A DNA stretch of 64,000 bases from contig NZ_JBHJHQ010000002.1 of assembly GCF_042219825.1 (NCBI RefSeq), positions 310,001 to 374,000 on the forward strand. Reading direction: 5' to 3'. This document shows, in pieces, positions 1-9,153 of this stretch. Numbering within the stretch: the stretch's first letter is position 1; every line of letters starts with the position of its first letter. A program made the translations under genes and the position numbers. This DNA is from JBHJHP01 sp042219825. Lineage in GTDB: Bacteria; Bacteroidota; Bacteroidia; Bacteroidales; UBA5342. Below the pieces are notes generated by a model. The model did no database searches. It saw nothing but the letters and a program-made list of their open reading frames with translations, and had not been told where the DNA came from.

Positions 1-1295
1 TTTAACGTGAAGTTTTGTACAAACTCATGGTTGAATGTTGCATTTTTAGCCTCTATCGCAAGGTCTTCAAACGTGAAATTCGAGAGTCTGTCGTGCTCTG
101 TTATTGCCACATCAAAGAATTTGTCACAGGTCAAACTGATGTTGCGCATCGTAATGTGATCAGAGTATGAAACAGGAACATCTTCCCGGCCTTTAAGGTC
201 AAAGAACTGGGTCCATGGTTTCACATAAATCATGCTGTAAGCCTGTCCGGTGATGTCTTCCACAGTTATATACTCATATTTCTGAGGTGTATCCGGTCGC
301 ATTTTTAGCCAGAGTAAACGTTTGGCTTCATTCACATGACAGTTGCGCATTAAAATATTCCTGTCATGAATGGATTCACTTCCGCATGTTAAGGCAGAGT
401 GGCAAAAACCGAATTCACAATCTTCTATGATGATATTTGTATTTTCACCGTTTGTTGTATCCTGATCTGCCCAAGGACCTTTGCCACCTTTCAGCGCAAT
501 TGCATCATCATTTACAGCCATGTAACATCCTTTTATCAGTACATTCGAACACACATCAAGGTCAATGGCGTCGGTACTCGGAGCCTTTACTGGTTTGTGT
601 GGTGACGTAATTCTTAGATTCAGTATCTTAACATTATTACATTTATAATAGTGACTGCTCCAGAAGCCTGAGTTTATCAGATTGACATCCTGCACCTGGA
701 CATTATCTGAATTTCTGATGAAAACAAGACGTGGCCTCGAAACTTCCAGGTTTGTACATTTCGGGTTTTCTTTTCTTCTTTGCCAGAAAGCTTCCCAGTA
801 TTTAAGTCCGTTCCCGTTTATGGTTCCTCCACCCGAAATTGTAAATCCGTCCACTCCGTAAGCATTGACAAGTGCTGCAAAATAATCCAGGCTCTGACCT
901 TCCATACGGGAGGGTATAAACGGGTAATTTTCAATATTGTCTGAACCTTTTAAAACGGCATCTTCCGATACATATAAATGTGTATTGGGTTTAAAAAATA
1001 AGGCACCACTCAAAAATACACCTTTAGGTATTATAATAGCTCCGCCGCCCTGACTGCTGGCCGTATCAATCACTTTTTGAATGACCTCCGTCTGCAGGAT
1101 TGTACTGTCGTTCACAGCACCATAATCCATTATGTTGTACCCTTTTCCAAGATCTTCAGGTTTTACCTTTGTGAAATCAGAGAACCATTCCGGTATTTTT
1201 GATCCATCAGGAAAAACATCAGTTTCTTTTTCAGTTGAACAGGACATTGTGGTTAGTGCGAGTATGCAAAGAGATATCAATAAGAAGTGTTTCAT
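1..1295 (-). CDS. GH28 family pectin-type glycoside hydrolase lipoprotein (C-terminus beyond window)
   Basis: The gene starts at the ATG at 1295 and stays open through base 1, so its C-terminus is missing. Residues 1-19 form a lipoprotein signal ending in TMSC (Cys19), which places it on the cell surface or in the periplasm. The body is a parallel beta-helix. It carries GH28 active-site features in order: STDAIDLD near residue 240, NDDAIALK near 262 with the paired catalytic Asp, a CHSALTCGSE stretch near 300 carrying the conserved His, and WLKMRPD near 328 in the place of the RIK motif. GH28 enzymes hydrolyse polygalacturonan or rhamnogalacturonan; exact specificity cannot be read here. It follows the sensor kinase gene by 81 bp on the same strand, so co-transcription is plausible. 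Confidence 0.9.
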   Translation of the reverse strand, partial: MKHFLLISLCILALTTMSCSTEKETDVFPDGSKIPEWFSDFTKVKPEDLGKGYNIMDYGAVNDSTILQTEVIQKVIDTASSQGGGAIIIPKGVFLSGALFFKPNTHLYVSEDAVLKGSDNIENYPFIPSRMEGQSLDYFAALVNAYGVDGFTISGGGTINGNGLKYWEAFWQRRKENPKCTNLEVSRPRLVFIRNSDNVQVQDVNLINSGFWSSHYYKCNNVKILNLRITSPHKPVKAPSTDAIDLDVCSNVLIKGCYMAVNDDAIALKGGKGPWADQDTTNGENTNIIIEDCEFGFCHSALTCGSESIHDRNILMRNCHVNEAKRLLWLKMRPDTPQKYEYITVEDITGQAYSMIYVKPWTQFFDLKGREDVPVSYSDHITMRNISLTCDKFFDVAITEHDRLSNFTFEDLAIEAKNATFNHEFVQNFTL

Positions 1296-1376
1296 GTTGT
1301 GATTGAATTTTGGTTCATATTGGCAAAAATATGAATTATTGGCAATCATCAAAAATGGAAAACGAATTTCGGAATC

Positions 1377-4300
1377 TTATTTGGCGGATGGGAGAGTAAA
1401 AAAGAAGGTTGAACCTTTCCCTTTTTCGCTTTTAACCCAGATTTTACCTTTGTTCTTTTCTATAAATTCCTTGCAAATCAAGAGCCCAAGACCAGTTCCG
1501 GGTTCTCCCATTGTTCCTGGCTCTGAATTTGTATTGCCAATGCTAAACAGGTTGTTCTTTTGTTTTGGTGTCATTCCTATGCCATTGTCTTCAACAGAGA
1601 AGGTGATAACATCTCCTTCCTGTACAGAGTTCAGTGTAATTTGTCCTTGTAATTTGGTGAATTTTATAGCATTTCCAATCAGGTTTTGAATCACCGAATT
1701 TACCATCTGGTCATCTGCGAACACACATACACTGTTATTGATCTTATTCACCAGTTTTATCTGTTTCCTTTGTATTTTGTGCTGAAGTAAATCTACTGTT
1801 TTTTCTATGATAGACGACACTTCCAGTGCCTTAGGCGTATATTGTATCGTCCCCATCTGTGTTCTCGACCACGACAATAAACCATCCAACAGTTCATAAT
1901 AGCTATGGGCAGATTCATTTATAAGACCAATGTATTGGGCACGGCTTTCTTCATCGTATTCATCATATTCATTGTGGAGAAGATCAGAAAAGCCAAGAAT
2001 TGACTGGAATGGTGATTTTAAATCGTGTGCAATTATAGAAAAGAGCTTGTCTTTCAGTTTATTCAGGTTTTCAAGTTCAAGGGTTTTTTGTTCAAGTACT
2101 ATTGTCCTTTGCTCAACCAGATTTTCCAGTTTCTCTTTTTGCTTTTTAATTTGTCTGATTCGTAAATTAAAAGTAACTATGAATAAGAGTATCAATGATA
2201 TAGCGGTAAGCGTAATGAACCACCATGTTATCCAAAAGGGTGGTTTTATTCGTATGTTTAGTTCCATAACTTCATTTTGCCATTTTCCGTCATTATTGGC
2301 TCCCTGAAGTTTAAAAACATAGTTTCCCGGTGGCAGAGACGAATAGGTTGCAAAATTTCTTGGATATTTGGCGTAGTTCCATTCTTTTTCGAACGGATAC
2401 AGCATGTATTTATATTTATTGCTTTCGGGGTTGGAATAATGCAGAGCCATAAATTCCAGCGTGAATATTTTTTGTTTTTTATTTAGTACAAGACTTGTTT
2501 TTTCACTGATACTTTTATCCAATACTATCTGGCCGTTTATTTTTTGATTTATCAGTACCGGTTTATTGAAAATTTTCAGATCGGTGATAACCATTTCAGG
2601 AGGAAATGGATTCTGTTTTATTTTATCCGGGTAAAAGAAGTTGAACCCGTTTATACCACCAAAAAAGAGTTCTCCCTGTTTGCTTTTATAAGCCGAGTTG
2701 GGTTCGAACTGATTGCTTTGCAAACCGTCTTTTTCGGTATAAATATTTATGTCGAAACGTTCAGGAGAATTAGCTGCATTAACGAGTTTCATTAATCCAT
2801 ACGAGGTGGATACCCATATATTTTTTTTATTGTCTTCGAGGATGCTGTTGACAACGTTGCTTGATAGCCCATCATTTGTTGTATAGTCAACAATTTTTCC
2901 GGTTTCCAGCACAGCAACCATTATTCCGTTTTTTCCACCAATCCACAAGTTGCTTTCCGAATCTACAAATATGGTGTGTGTACTATACAGTTTATCGCGA
3001 TTGAGATAATTAACAAATGTATCTTTTTGCCAATCAAAGTATAGCAGTCCGACATCACCGTTTCCATACCAGACAGTATTACTTTTTGTGTCAATGCAAA
3101 ATGCACTTTTATTAGAGTTTGTATATTTGTGATGAATGGAATCCGTCTTTATATCAAGCAGGTCAACGCCCTGGTCTCCTGAGATCCATAGATTATTCTG
3201 TTTATCAAATGCCAGCGTATATATATTGTTGCTTTGTAGTGCTCCTTTTAATTTTCGCTCTGAGGTATAATATTTGAATTTTTTTGTAACTGGATTAAAA
3301 CAGCTGATTCCTCCTTCATATGTTCCGATCCATATTTTTCCACTGGAATCAGAAGTCATACATTTAATATTAGTTCCGCTAATATATTCGGGTGCATGCG
3401 GATAATAAATGAATTTTCCTGTCTTTCTGTTCCAGTAATTCAGGCCACCATGATCCGTACCTACATATACATTATTATAGTTGTCACTTGTAAAACAAGA
3501 AACAATGGGAGAGCTCAGAGACGCATCATTATTTTCTTTTCCTGTGACTGAGCCTATTGGCTTAAAGTTTAGATCTGTATAGTTCACACCTCCGGAAAAT
3601 GTACTCAACCACATAATATCATCATCATCAATAAAAACATTGAAGATTGAATTATAAGTGATACTTGAAACCGGATGGTAGGTGTAGGCATATCTGAAAT
3701 AGTTATTTGTTTTAGGTTTATACAGATAAAGTCCGTCCAGGGTTCCAAGCCATATATCGTTTTTATCATCACGCGTTATATCCCTGATTCTGCGAACGGA
3801 ATTGTCGGGAAATTCATTGGATAAAACCGTTTGAGTGTTTTCATCAATTTTGAACAACCCAGCATTCTTGGTGCCTACCCATATCGTTTCATTATCTTTA
3901 AAAAGGCACATAATATCATGAACGGGGTGTCCGGTTTCATCTTTAAGATTTAAATTAGTATATGTACTGTCCTTAAAACTAAAAACCAGCAGACCATATT
4001 TTCTAGATCCTATCCATACCTTATTTTTAGTGACAAGCAGATCCCATGTTTCGTATTGACGATTATTTTTGTCAGGCGGTAGATGTACAATATTGAAAGC
4101 TGAATCCATATGGAAGATCCCGTTCCGGGCCCCAATCCATATCCCATTCATACCATCGTCTACAATTGAACGTATTCTTATTGGTTGGTTTCTATTGTCT
4201 TCATCATATACTCGTTCCAGCTTCTCCGAATCATAGTCAAATTTGTACAAATGATATGACCCCGCCAGCAAATTGCCTGAATGATCAGTGTGGATAGACG

Positions 4301-4586
4301 TGAAGTTTTGATCTGATTCATCCACTATACCAGAGCCCTGAGCATAATAATTTTTAGTGGTTAATCCATCAAATCTACATATACCATCCGAAGTAGCGAT
4401 CCATATAAAACCTTTGGTATCCTTTGTCGTTTCATTGGTTCTATTAATGGAAAGACCATTATCCACAGTGACAGAATTAAATCTGAATTGGGGTAAATTA
4501 TCTTGTGGTTGTGCTATTATTAGAACAGACATAAAAGTATAAATGACCACAAAAAGTGCCTTTATAATGTTTAAATGTCGTGCCAT
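1377..4586 (-). CDS. Sensor histidine kinase with Reg_prop beta-propellers and Y_Y_Y domain, no receiver
   Basis: The 1069-residue protein has a signal sequence (about 1-25). Reg_prop propeller repeats follow to about residue 690, with repeated patterns such as DGLCRFDG-like, IWIGT and LWIGG. Next come a Y_Y_Y domain (GNYVFKLQGANNDG), one membrane helix (WITWWFITLTAISLILLF), a coiled coil, a HisKA domain with the phospho-acceptor His in FSIIAHDLKSP (about 853), and a HATPase domain (N box NAIKFT, G1 DNGIGM, G2 GTGLGL). This is the sensor architecture of the hybrid two-component systems that detect oligosaccharides in Bacteroidota. The usual receiver and AraC output domains are absent: the protein ends right after the ATPase domain. 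A separate response regulator must be encoded elsewhere. The GH28 gene directly downstream suggests pectin-type ligands, by inference. Confidence 0.93.
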   Translation of the reverse strand: MARHLNIIKALFVVIYTFMSVLIIAQPQDNLPQFRFNSVTVDNGLSINRTNETTKDTKGFIWIATSDGICRFDGLTTKNYYAQGSGIVDESDQNFTSIHTDHSGNLLAGSYHLYKFDYDSEKLERVYDEDNRNQPIRIRSIVDDGMNGIWIGARNGIFHMDSAFNIVHLPPDKNNRQYETWDLLVTKNKVWIGSRKYGLLVFSFKDSTYTNLNLKDETGHPVHDIMCLFKDNETIWVGTKNAGLFKIDENTQTVLSNEFPDNSVRRIRDITRDDKNDIWLGTLDGLYLYKPKTNNYFRYAYTYHPVSSITYNSIFNVFIDDDDIMWLSTFSGGVNYTDLNFKPIGSVTGKENNDASLSSPIVSCFTSDNYNNVYVGTDHGGLNYWNRKTGKFIYYPHAPEYISGTNIKCMTSDSSGKIWIGTYEGGISCFNPVTKKFKYYTSERKLKGALQSNNIYTLAFDKQNNLWISGDQGVDLLDIKTDSIHHKYTNSNKSAFCIDTKSNTVWYGNGDVGLLYFDWQKDTFVNYLNRDKLYSTHTIFVDSESNLWIGGKNGIMVAVLETGKIVDYTTNDGLSSNVVNSILEDNKKNIWVSTSYGLMKLVNAANSPERFDINIYTEKDGLQSNQFEPNSAYKSKQGELFFGGINGFNFFYPDKIKQNPFPPEMVITDLKIFNKPVLINQKINGQIVLDKSISEKTSLVLNKKQKIFTLEFMALHYSNPESNKYKYMLYPFEKEWNYAKYPRNFATYSSLPPGNYVFKLQGANNDGKWQNEVMELNIRIKPPFWITWWFITLTAISLILLFIVTFNLRIRQIKKQKEKLENLVEQRTIVLEQKTLELENLNKLKDKLFSIIAHDLKSPFQSILGFSDLLHNEYDEYDEESRAQYIGLINESAHSYYELLDGLLSWSRTQMGTIQYTPKALEVSSIIEKTVDLLQHKIQRKQIKLVNKINNSVCVFADDQMVNSVIQNLIGNAIKFTKLQGQITLNSVQEGDVITFSVEDNGIGMTPKQKNNLFSIGNTNSEPGTMGEPGTGLGLLICKEFIEKNKGKIWVKSEKGKGSTFFFTLPSAK

Positions 4587-4799
4587 CAGGTATTCATTTG
4601 TATCAGTTTTTTCTTATTAATGTTAAATAGGTGTTAATTAAAATTAATGCTAAAGTAATAATAAATTTTAAATAACATACATTTTTGTCTTAAAATGTAA
4701 GTATTCCTATATGTTAAAATATTGATATAGGATTTATTATGAGTTTGGTAAGCATTTTTGTGACGAATTGTTGTTAAATTAACATTTGAATGAATTGTT

Positions 4800-5477
4800 T
4801 TAACTTCTGTTTTTCAGAGATATTATGGTGTCAGGATCATCGCTTAAGTACACAGGATGACCTTTTATGGAACTAAAGACGAGTACCCTGTCATATATAT
4901 CGGGAAGGCCAACCAGATTAGAGAACTTCCATTCACCTCTTCCAGCCACGGCAACTTCTTCACCTTCCTCCAGAATACCTTCCTTGTAGCGTATGGTCTT
5001 ATTCATGCCCAATAGTCCCTCACTTTTGTAACCATGTGTATTCAGAAACCTTTCCAGATCCGGTGTAGCATCATTTCTGAATCCGGATCTGTATTTCCGG
5101 TCCTGAACGATATAACTTTTAAGGTTGTTTTCATCCACATAAGCACATTTATATCCGGAACGGATCACATATTTGCACGATCTTTCTTCCTTTATCAACG
5201 TGCGCCAGTGCGTATTTTTGCCGGATGACACTTTTTGTTCCACATGTACAAAGTAATACGCACATTTTCTTCCGGATAATGGTGCCTGGAGTGGTACTTC
5301 TGCGATTTCAATTTTACCGGTAATTTTAGCAATATCACCCGTATTGAAATTTAGAATTGGTTTAACCACGGCGTTCTTTAATTTACGCTTTACAACGGCT
5401 TTTTTATTGAAAAAAATCACCAGAAATAAAATAACTGCCGGCACTGCAATAAAAATTATAATAAGGTATTGATCCAT
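4800..5477 (-). CDS. GIDE-domain membrane protein (MULAN-like, no RING)
   Basis: The 225-residue protein has one N-terminal membrane helix (about 4-24, IIIFIAVPAVILFLVIFF) and a soluble domain. The soluble part matches the GIDE domain known from the eukaryotic mitochondrial E3 ligase MULAN/MAPL and from bacterial homologues. Supporting signatures are GDIAKITGKI near 48, PLQAPLSGRKCAYYFVHVEQ near 62-82, and IRYKEGILEEGEEVAVAGRGEW near 165-185. No RING finger follows, so ubiquitin ligase activity is not expected. The domain's bacterial role is unknown. It lies 33 bp downstream of the GT-C-like gene on the same strand, so the two may share a transcript. Confidence 0.7.
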   Translation of the reverse strand: MDQYLIIIFIAVPAVILFLVIFFNKKAVVKRKLKNAVVKPILNFNTGDIAKITGKIEIAEVPLQAPLSGRKCAYYFVHVEQKVSSGKNTHWRTLIKEERSCKYVIRSGYKCAYVDENNLKSYIVQDRKYRSGFRNDATPDLERFLNTHGYKSEGLLGMNKTIRYKEGILEEGEEVAVAGRGEWKFSNLVGLPDIYDRVLVFSSIKGHPVYLSDDPDTIISLKNRS

Positions 5478-5510
5478 AGTGTATGATTCCAGTTCAAAAA
5501 ATTTATGTTC

Positions 5511-7223
5511 TTAATCTGCTTTAGCTGTCGTTTCGTCCTGTTTTTCCCGATATATAATCATATTAGGATAACCTTCCACCACACTTATCATTTTTTTATG
5601 AGGTCCCTGCTTTATTTCTTTTCCGGGTATGGGTTCATAATTTATTTGCCAGAGATCCAACCTTTCTTCCAGGGCCTTTCCAAACCAACCGTAATCAATT
5701 TCAATGGATGTATTATTGGTTTTCAGTTCGTTTAGTTGTTCACGAAGAGAAAAAGAGGAACGGGTTTCCCATCCCATGTGTACCCACATTACTATTACTC
5801 CGTTAATCAGCAACAAAGCTGCGACAGAATAACTCAGATACTTCGTTTTAGTTCGGTTCGAATTGAAAAATGAGAAAAGAAGCGGAATCATAGGGAGCAG
5901 CCACATTTGTGGCCCAAATCTTGGCCACCATAAATGTCTGCTGAACATCAACGTAGAAAGAACGGCAAATGCTGCAATAAGCAGTTTTAACCTGTTCTTT
6001 TTATCCCGGAGCAATAAAGTAACCGACAATGCGAGAGCCAGAATGATGGTTGCACTGAAGTAGGGGCCAAAACCACTGACCCTGACCTCATGAAAGTAGT
6101 AGGCTTCCCAGTCAGATGTGTTCGACATAAACGGCCACATCAGACTGACATCCTTCTTCTTGTAATAGGGTGCGTTATCAGGCCTTCCAAAAGTGGCATA
6201 AAACATTCGGTATAATAGGTTTTTCCCCATCATGTTATGCGGTGTTTCATACAATTCGTTATCATCTCTTCCTGTTGTCTCAAAGACACTGGGATATTCT
6301 TCTGTTCCCATAATAGGGTAGAGCGGATGATTTCGTTCCTTGTAATTGGTCATGTAAGGATTATATCCAGTAATAAGCAGTGATCCGGCAAGAATTATGG
6401 CATGCAGGTACGCAAATTTGAACCAGTGCTTCCGGTTCACCACAAGAAGATAAATGAAAAGAAATAACGCCAGTGTACAGACGAAAACCAATCCGGTAAA
6501 TTTCACATTCACTAAGGAAGAAATTGTCATGGCTGCCATCAACAAGTTGATATTATCCTGCTTTTTTATCCAAAGGATTGCTGCCGTCAAGTAAATACTG
6601 ATGTACAGAATTAGGAGTCCATCAACAAGGTAAGATGTGATTTCGCACCAAACAACAGGATTCAGTATAACTATTACAGAAATCACAAGGGATTTGCTAA
6701 AGGACAATTTCAGTTCCCGAAGAGATGCAAAAATATAAAAGAGGGCAATAAATGGTACAATAATGTTCAGACCTTTTCCAGCTTCAAAATTGCCTGTAAA
6801 ACTGTACACCGATGCTGCAAAATACCACGATCCTTTCGGGAAATGACAAATGGAAGAACTGTTGTGTATTTCAAAATCACGAATAGGCTCTTTTAAAGGA
6901 TTCCAGTCACTGACCATGTGATAGATGGCGGATTGGTGATACCATTGTCCGTCCCAGGACAGGTCGAAATAAAATGATGCAATTAAAAGGGAGAAAACTA
7001 TGACACCCAGGCTTACTGTAAAGATTGAAATGTTTTCTTTGAGACTTTTGTGTTTAACAATCAAAAACAACAGGAGTGCTGGCAGAATAAATGACAATGG
7101 AAATGTATAAGGCAGTAATCCCTTTATGGTGGCAAAAGATAATAATACCAGAAGGTGGTTCAATGTAACAAAGGCCATAAGTAACAAAGAACTGTCTTTG
7201 AGAGTTTTTTCAAATGTATTCAC
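5511..7223 (-). CDS. Polytopic membrane protein, GT-C glycosyltransferase-like
   Basis: The 570-residue protein has roughly 12 or more hydrophobic segments. After the first three helices comes a large loop containing SWDGQWYHQSAIYHM (about 90-105). This acidic and aromatic loop is typical of GT-C enzymes such as the GT39 and GT83 relatives, which move sugars from polyprenyl-phosphate donors on the periplasmic side. A long extramembrane segment (about 285-360) interrupts the helices, and a soluble tail starts near 500. No specific family motif could be confirmed, so donor and acceptor are unknown. Other polytopic enzymes are possible. Confidence 0.55.
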   Translation of the reverse strand: MNTFEKTLKDSSLLLMAFVTLNHLLVLLSFATIKGLLPYTFPLSFILPALLLFLIVKHKSLKENISIFTVSLGVIVFSLLIASFYFDLSWDGQWYHQSAIYHMVSDWNPLKEPIRDFEIHNSSSICHFPKGSWYFAASVYSFTGNFEAGKGLNIIVPFIALFYIFASLRELKLSFSKSLVISVIVILNPVVWCEITSYLVDGLLILYISIYLTAAILWIKKQDNINLLMAAMTISSLVNVKFTGLVFVCTLALFLFIYLLVVNRKHWFKFAYLHAIILAGSLLITGYNPYMTNYKERNHPLYPIMGTEEYPSVFETTGRDDNELYETPHNMMGKNLLYRMFYATFGRPDNAPYYKKKDVSLMWPFMSNTSDWEAYYFHEVRVSGFGPYFSATIILALALSVTLLLRDKKNRLKLLIAAFAVLSTLMFSRHLWWPRFGPQMWLLPMIPLLFSFFNSNRTKTKYLSYSVAALLLINGVIVMWVHMGWETRSSFSLREQLNELKTNNTSIEIDYGWFGKALEERLDLWQINYEPIPGKEIKQGPHKKMISVVEGYPNMIIYREKQDETTAKAD

Positions 7224-7377
7224 TATTGTTTTGGAGGTTAAATTATTAGAGGTTAAATATATAGAATTATTAGATAATCACGAAAATTGAAATAATTATA
7301 TACACCATAATAGTTGGTGAAAAGATAAAGATTCACCAATGTTCTTTGTTGCATATATTGTTGATATTCATCCATGC

Positions 7378-7576
7378 ATGAGACTGTCCAAAAAACGATA
7401 TCAGAATTATCTTTACTTACGGATTGTAAGTAGTTTTTACAAAATTACCCCTAAATCCCCTGAAGGGGACTTAAAGCCTCCCGTCAGCTGACGGAGAGGT
7501 TTGGAGGGGTAAAATAAAGATTGCTTACAATTTATACGTTAAAAATATTTTTATTTGTCTTTTGGGACAGCCTCAT
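7378..7576. mobile_element. Roughly 200-bp MITE-like nested palindrome
   Basis: The ends are imperfect inverted repeats: ATGAGACTGTCCAAAAA at 7378-7394 and the complement ATGAGGCTGTCCCAAAA read from 7576 back to 7560. Further in, ATTGTAAG at 7423-7430 is matched by CTTACAAT at 7524-7531. At the core, TTACCCCT at 7445 is matched by AGGGGTAA ending at 7512. The three matched arms are nested symmetrically around about 7478, so the strand could fold into one long hairpin. There is no transposase ORF inside. The GAGGCTGTCC-type end resembles the terminal repeats of some insertion sequences, so a non-autonomous element is the best reading. No clear target-site duplication was seen. Confidence 0.6.
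7445..7512. repeat. REP-like palindromic core (TTACCCCT...AGGGGTAA)
   Basis: The 68-bp core is itself a palindrome. It contains a small stem, CCCCTGAAGGGG (about 7457-7468), and the perfect 14-bp palindrome CCGTCAGCTGACGG (about 7480-7493). Its outer ends are TTACCCCT and AGGGGTAA. Elements of this form are scattered between genes in many Bacteroidota genomes. Here it sits in the centre of the larger inverted-repeat element at 7378-7576. Confidence 0.65.
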
Positions 7577-7990
7577 TAAGTTATCTCAGGCGTCAGTCCG
7601 CCATTTCGAATTCAGGATAGCTAAGCTCGTCGGAAATACAATCTTAACCGTAACATATTCACTGTTTTTGATCATATTGTATGATATAATCAGGACTGAT
7701 TTTTCATATGATTCATGAGGTAAGTTTTATTCATTTTGACTTTAATTGTAATTATGGTTTTAAAATTATGTAAATTGTAGTCGAAAACAAATACATGATA
7801 TAATCACAAAGGTAATTGAATAGTGTTGGTGAGGGCAGAAAAAACAGAAAGGCATTTTATCAGAAATAATTTATGTTAGTTTACGTGTTAGTGGCGTATT
7901 TAGTTGTCTTTACTTATTAGAAATTACAGATTGAAAAAAAGCAATAATAAAAATTTTTGTTCGTTTGATGAATGTTTGAAATTTAAAGTT
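7577..7990. other. Gene-free spacer after the palindromic element
   Basis: About 410 bp of AT-rich DNA with no convincing coding frame. Open stretches here show no domain signal and biased composition. The part next to the palindrome (7580-7650) is less AT-rich and could be a relic of mobile DNA, but no recognisable protein remnant was read from it. The far end presumably holds the promoter of the gene starting at 7991; no clear TAnnTTTG box was found. Confidence 0.4.
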
Positions 7991-8581
7991 ATGACAAGAT
8001 TTACATTAGTTTTATTTTTATTGATATCCGTAACCGTTTCTACTTTCGCAAAAGACGTTAATGCATGGAAGGAAGAGCCAAATCTTGAACAGCAATATGA
8101 TGTGTTTAAGAAGAACCTGAATTACTGGAACCTGCAATATTTTATGACGCCTGATCAGTTAGATCAGTTTTACGGTGCTGTGAAGGACTCCATCAGTAAT
8201 CTGGAAAAGGTGATTATAAAAAGTGAGAACCAGATTCTTTCCTTACAAAATGATCTTAAGACCAATAAAAGCAGAACCGACCAACTACAGGCAAAGCTTG
8301 ATGAAAGCATCAAACGACAAAACTCTATTCCTGTGCTTGGAATGCAGGTTGATAAAAGTGCGTATTCAATAACGCTTTACGCTATTATTATAGCTGTTCT
8401 TGTTTTTGCCGGTATTATGTTTTTGATGTTTAAACGTAGTAATGCAGTTACAGTAAAAACCAAAACAGAATACCAGGAGTTGATGGAGGAATACGAACAG
8501 CATAAGAAAAACTCACTGGACCGCTATACAAAGATAAACACTGAACTACATAAGGCCAGAATGGAACTGAAGCAGAAGTAA
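7991..8581 (+). CDS. Signal peptide, coiled-coil, single-TM protein of unknown function
   Basis: The ATG at 7991 gives 196 residues beginning MTRFTLVLFLLISVTVSTFAK, a clean Sec signal peptide. A longer reading from a TTG at 7904 only adds a charged, unlikely leader. After the signal there is a short aromatic region (YWNLQYFMTPDQLDQFYG), a coiled coil (about 70-120, heptads rich in Lys, Gln and Leu), one membrane helix (ITLYAIIIAVLVFAGIMFLMF) and a charged second coiled coil to the C-terminus. The layout resembles small Bacteroidota proteins often labelled, without support, as tRNA (guanine-N1)-methyltransferase. No methyltransferase motif is present. The function is unknown. Confidence 0.8.
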   Translation: MTRFTLVLFLLISVTVSTFAKDVNAWKEEPNLEQQYDVFKKNLNYWNLQYFMTPDQLDQFYGAVKDSISNLEKVIIKSENQILSLQNDLKTNKSRTDQLQAKLDESIKRQNSIPVLGMQVDKSAYSITLYAIIIAVLVFAGIMFLMFKRSNAVTVKTKTEYQELMEEYEQHKKNSLDRYTKINTELHKARMELKQK

Positions 8582-8644
8582 AGGTTCTACTTTTGTTGCT
8601 GCGGCAAGTATGTTAATAATTTGGAATTTGTTGCAATTCGAAGT

Positions 8645-9109
8645 TTAATATTCCCCTTTTATAACAAAAAATGATCCACGGATGGTACCTGCCAGTTTCG
8701 ATCTCTGGCGGGCAAATTTAAATTTTGGCTCCAGTTCTTTTGGTATTTCCATTCCTTCAGAAAGTTTAAAGCCAACCGCTCGTTTTTTGGGATTATCAAC
8801 CGTGTACATTACGTTAACAGACAAACCATCTTCATAAAATACATAAGAAAACTTAATGTTTTCCACCTGGAACTGCGACGTCTCCAACGGTTTGGCTGCA
8901 AACTCAATATTACGTTCTTCTTTCAGAACCCGGTTAACATAAGCAAGCGTTTCCCTGCTTTCTTCCGCTGGTTCAACTGTAAATTCATGGTTATACTTAT
9001 TCATGAAGTAACGGGCTTCATTGGCACGTAATCCGGCTAAAGCCTCGGCAACAGGCGATGATTCAAGTCCAGTTGTTGATACATTTGCAAAATCTACTTT
9101 GTATGACAT
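8645..9109 (-). CDS. Conserved-looking 154-residue protein of unknown function
   Basis: A soluble 154-residue protein with no signal peptide or membrane helix. The N-terminal half (about 15-75) looks helical (PVAEALAGLRANEARYFMNKY). The second half alternates in a beta-strand manner (NIKFSYVFYEDGLSVNVMYTV) and ends in a basic segment (FKFARQRSKLAGTIRG). I do not recognise the family. It begins 44 bp after the DoxX-like gene on the same strand, so it may be the last gene of the ArsR-controlled unit. Confidence 0.75.
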   Translation of the reverse strand: MSYKVDFANVSTTGLESSPVAEALAGLRANEARYFMNKYNHEFTVEPAEESRETLAYVNRVLKEERNIEFAAKPLETSQFQVENIKFSYVFYEDGLSVNVMYTVDNPKKRAVGFKLSEGMEIPKELEPKFKFARQRSKLAGTIRGSFFVIKGEY

Positions 9110-9153
9110 AATTTTATCTCCTATGTGTTTATTCTCTTATTATCACTAATACA

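Noticed and set aside
1303..1689. Open frame on the plus strand across the kinase 3' end
   Set aside because: It overlaps the intact kinase gene on the other strand and shows no domain or signal of its own.
7234..7258. GAGGTTAAAT repeated twice, 15 bp apart
   Set aside because: Too short and AT-rich to separate from chance; no matching feature in other genes.
7521..7718. Possible 65-residue protein in the palindromic region
   Set aside because: It runs through the right arm of the inverted-repeat element, has odd composition and no start signal.
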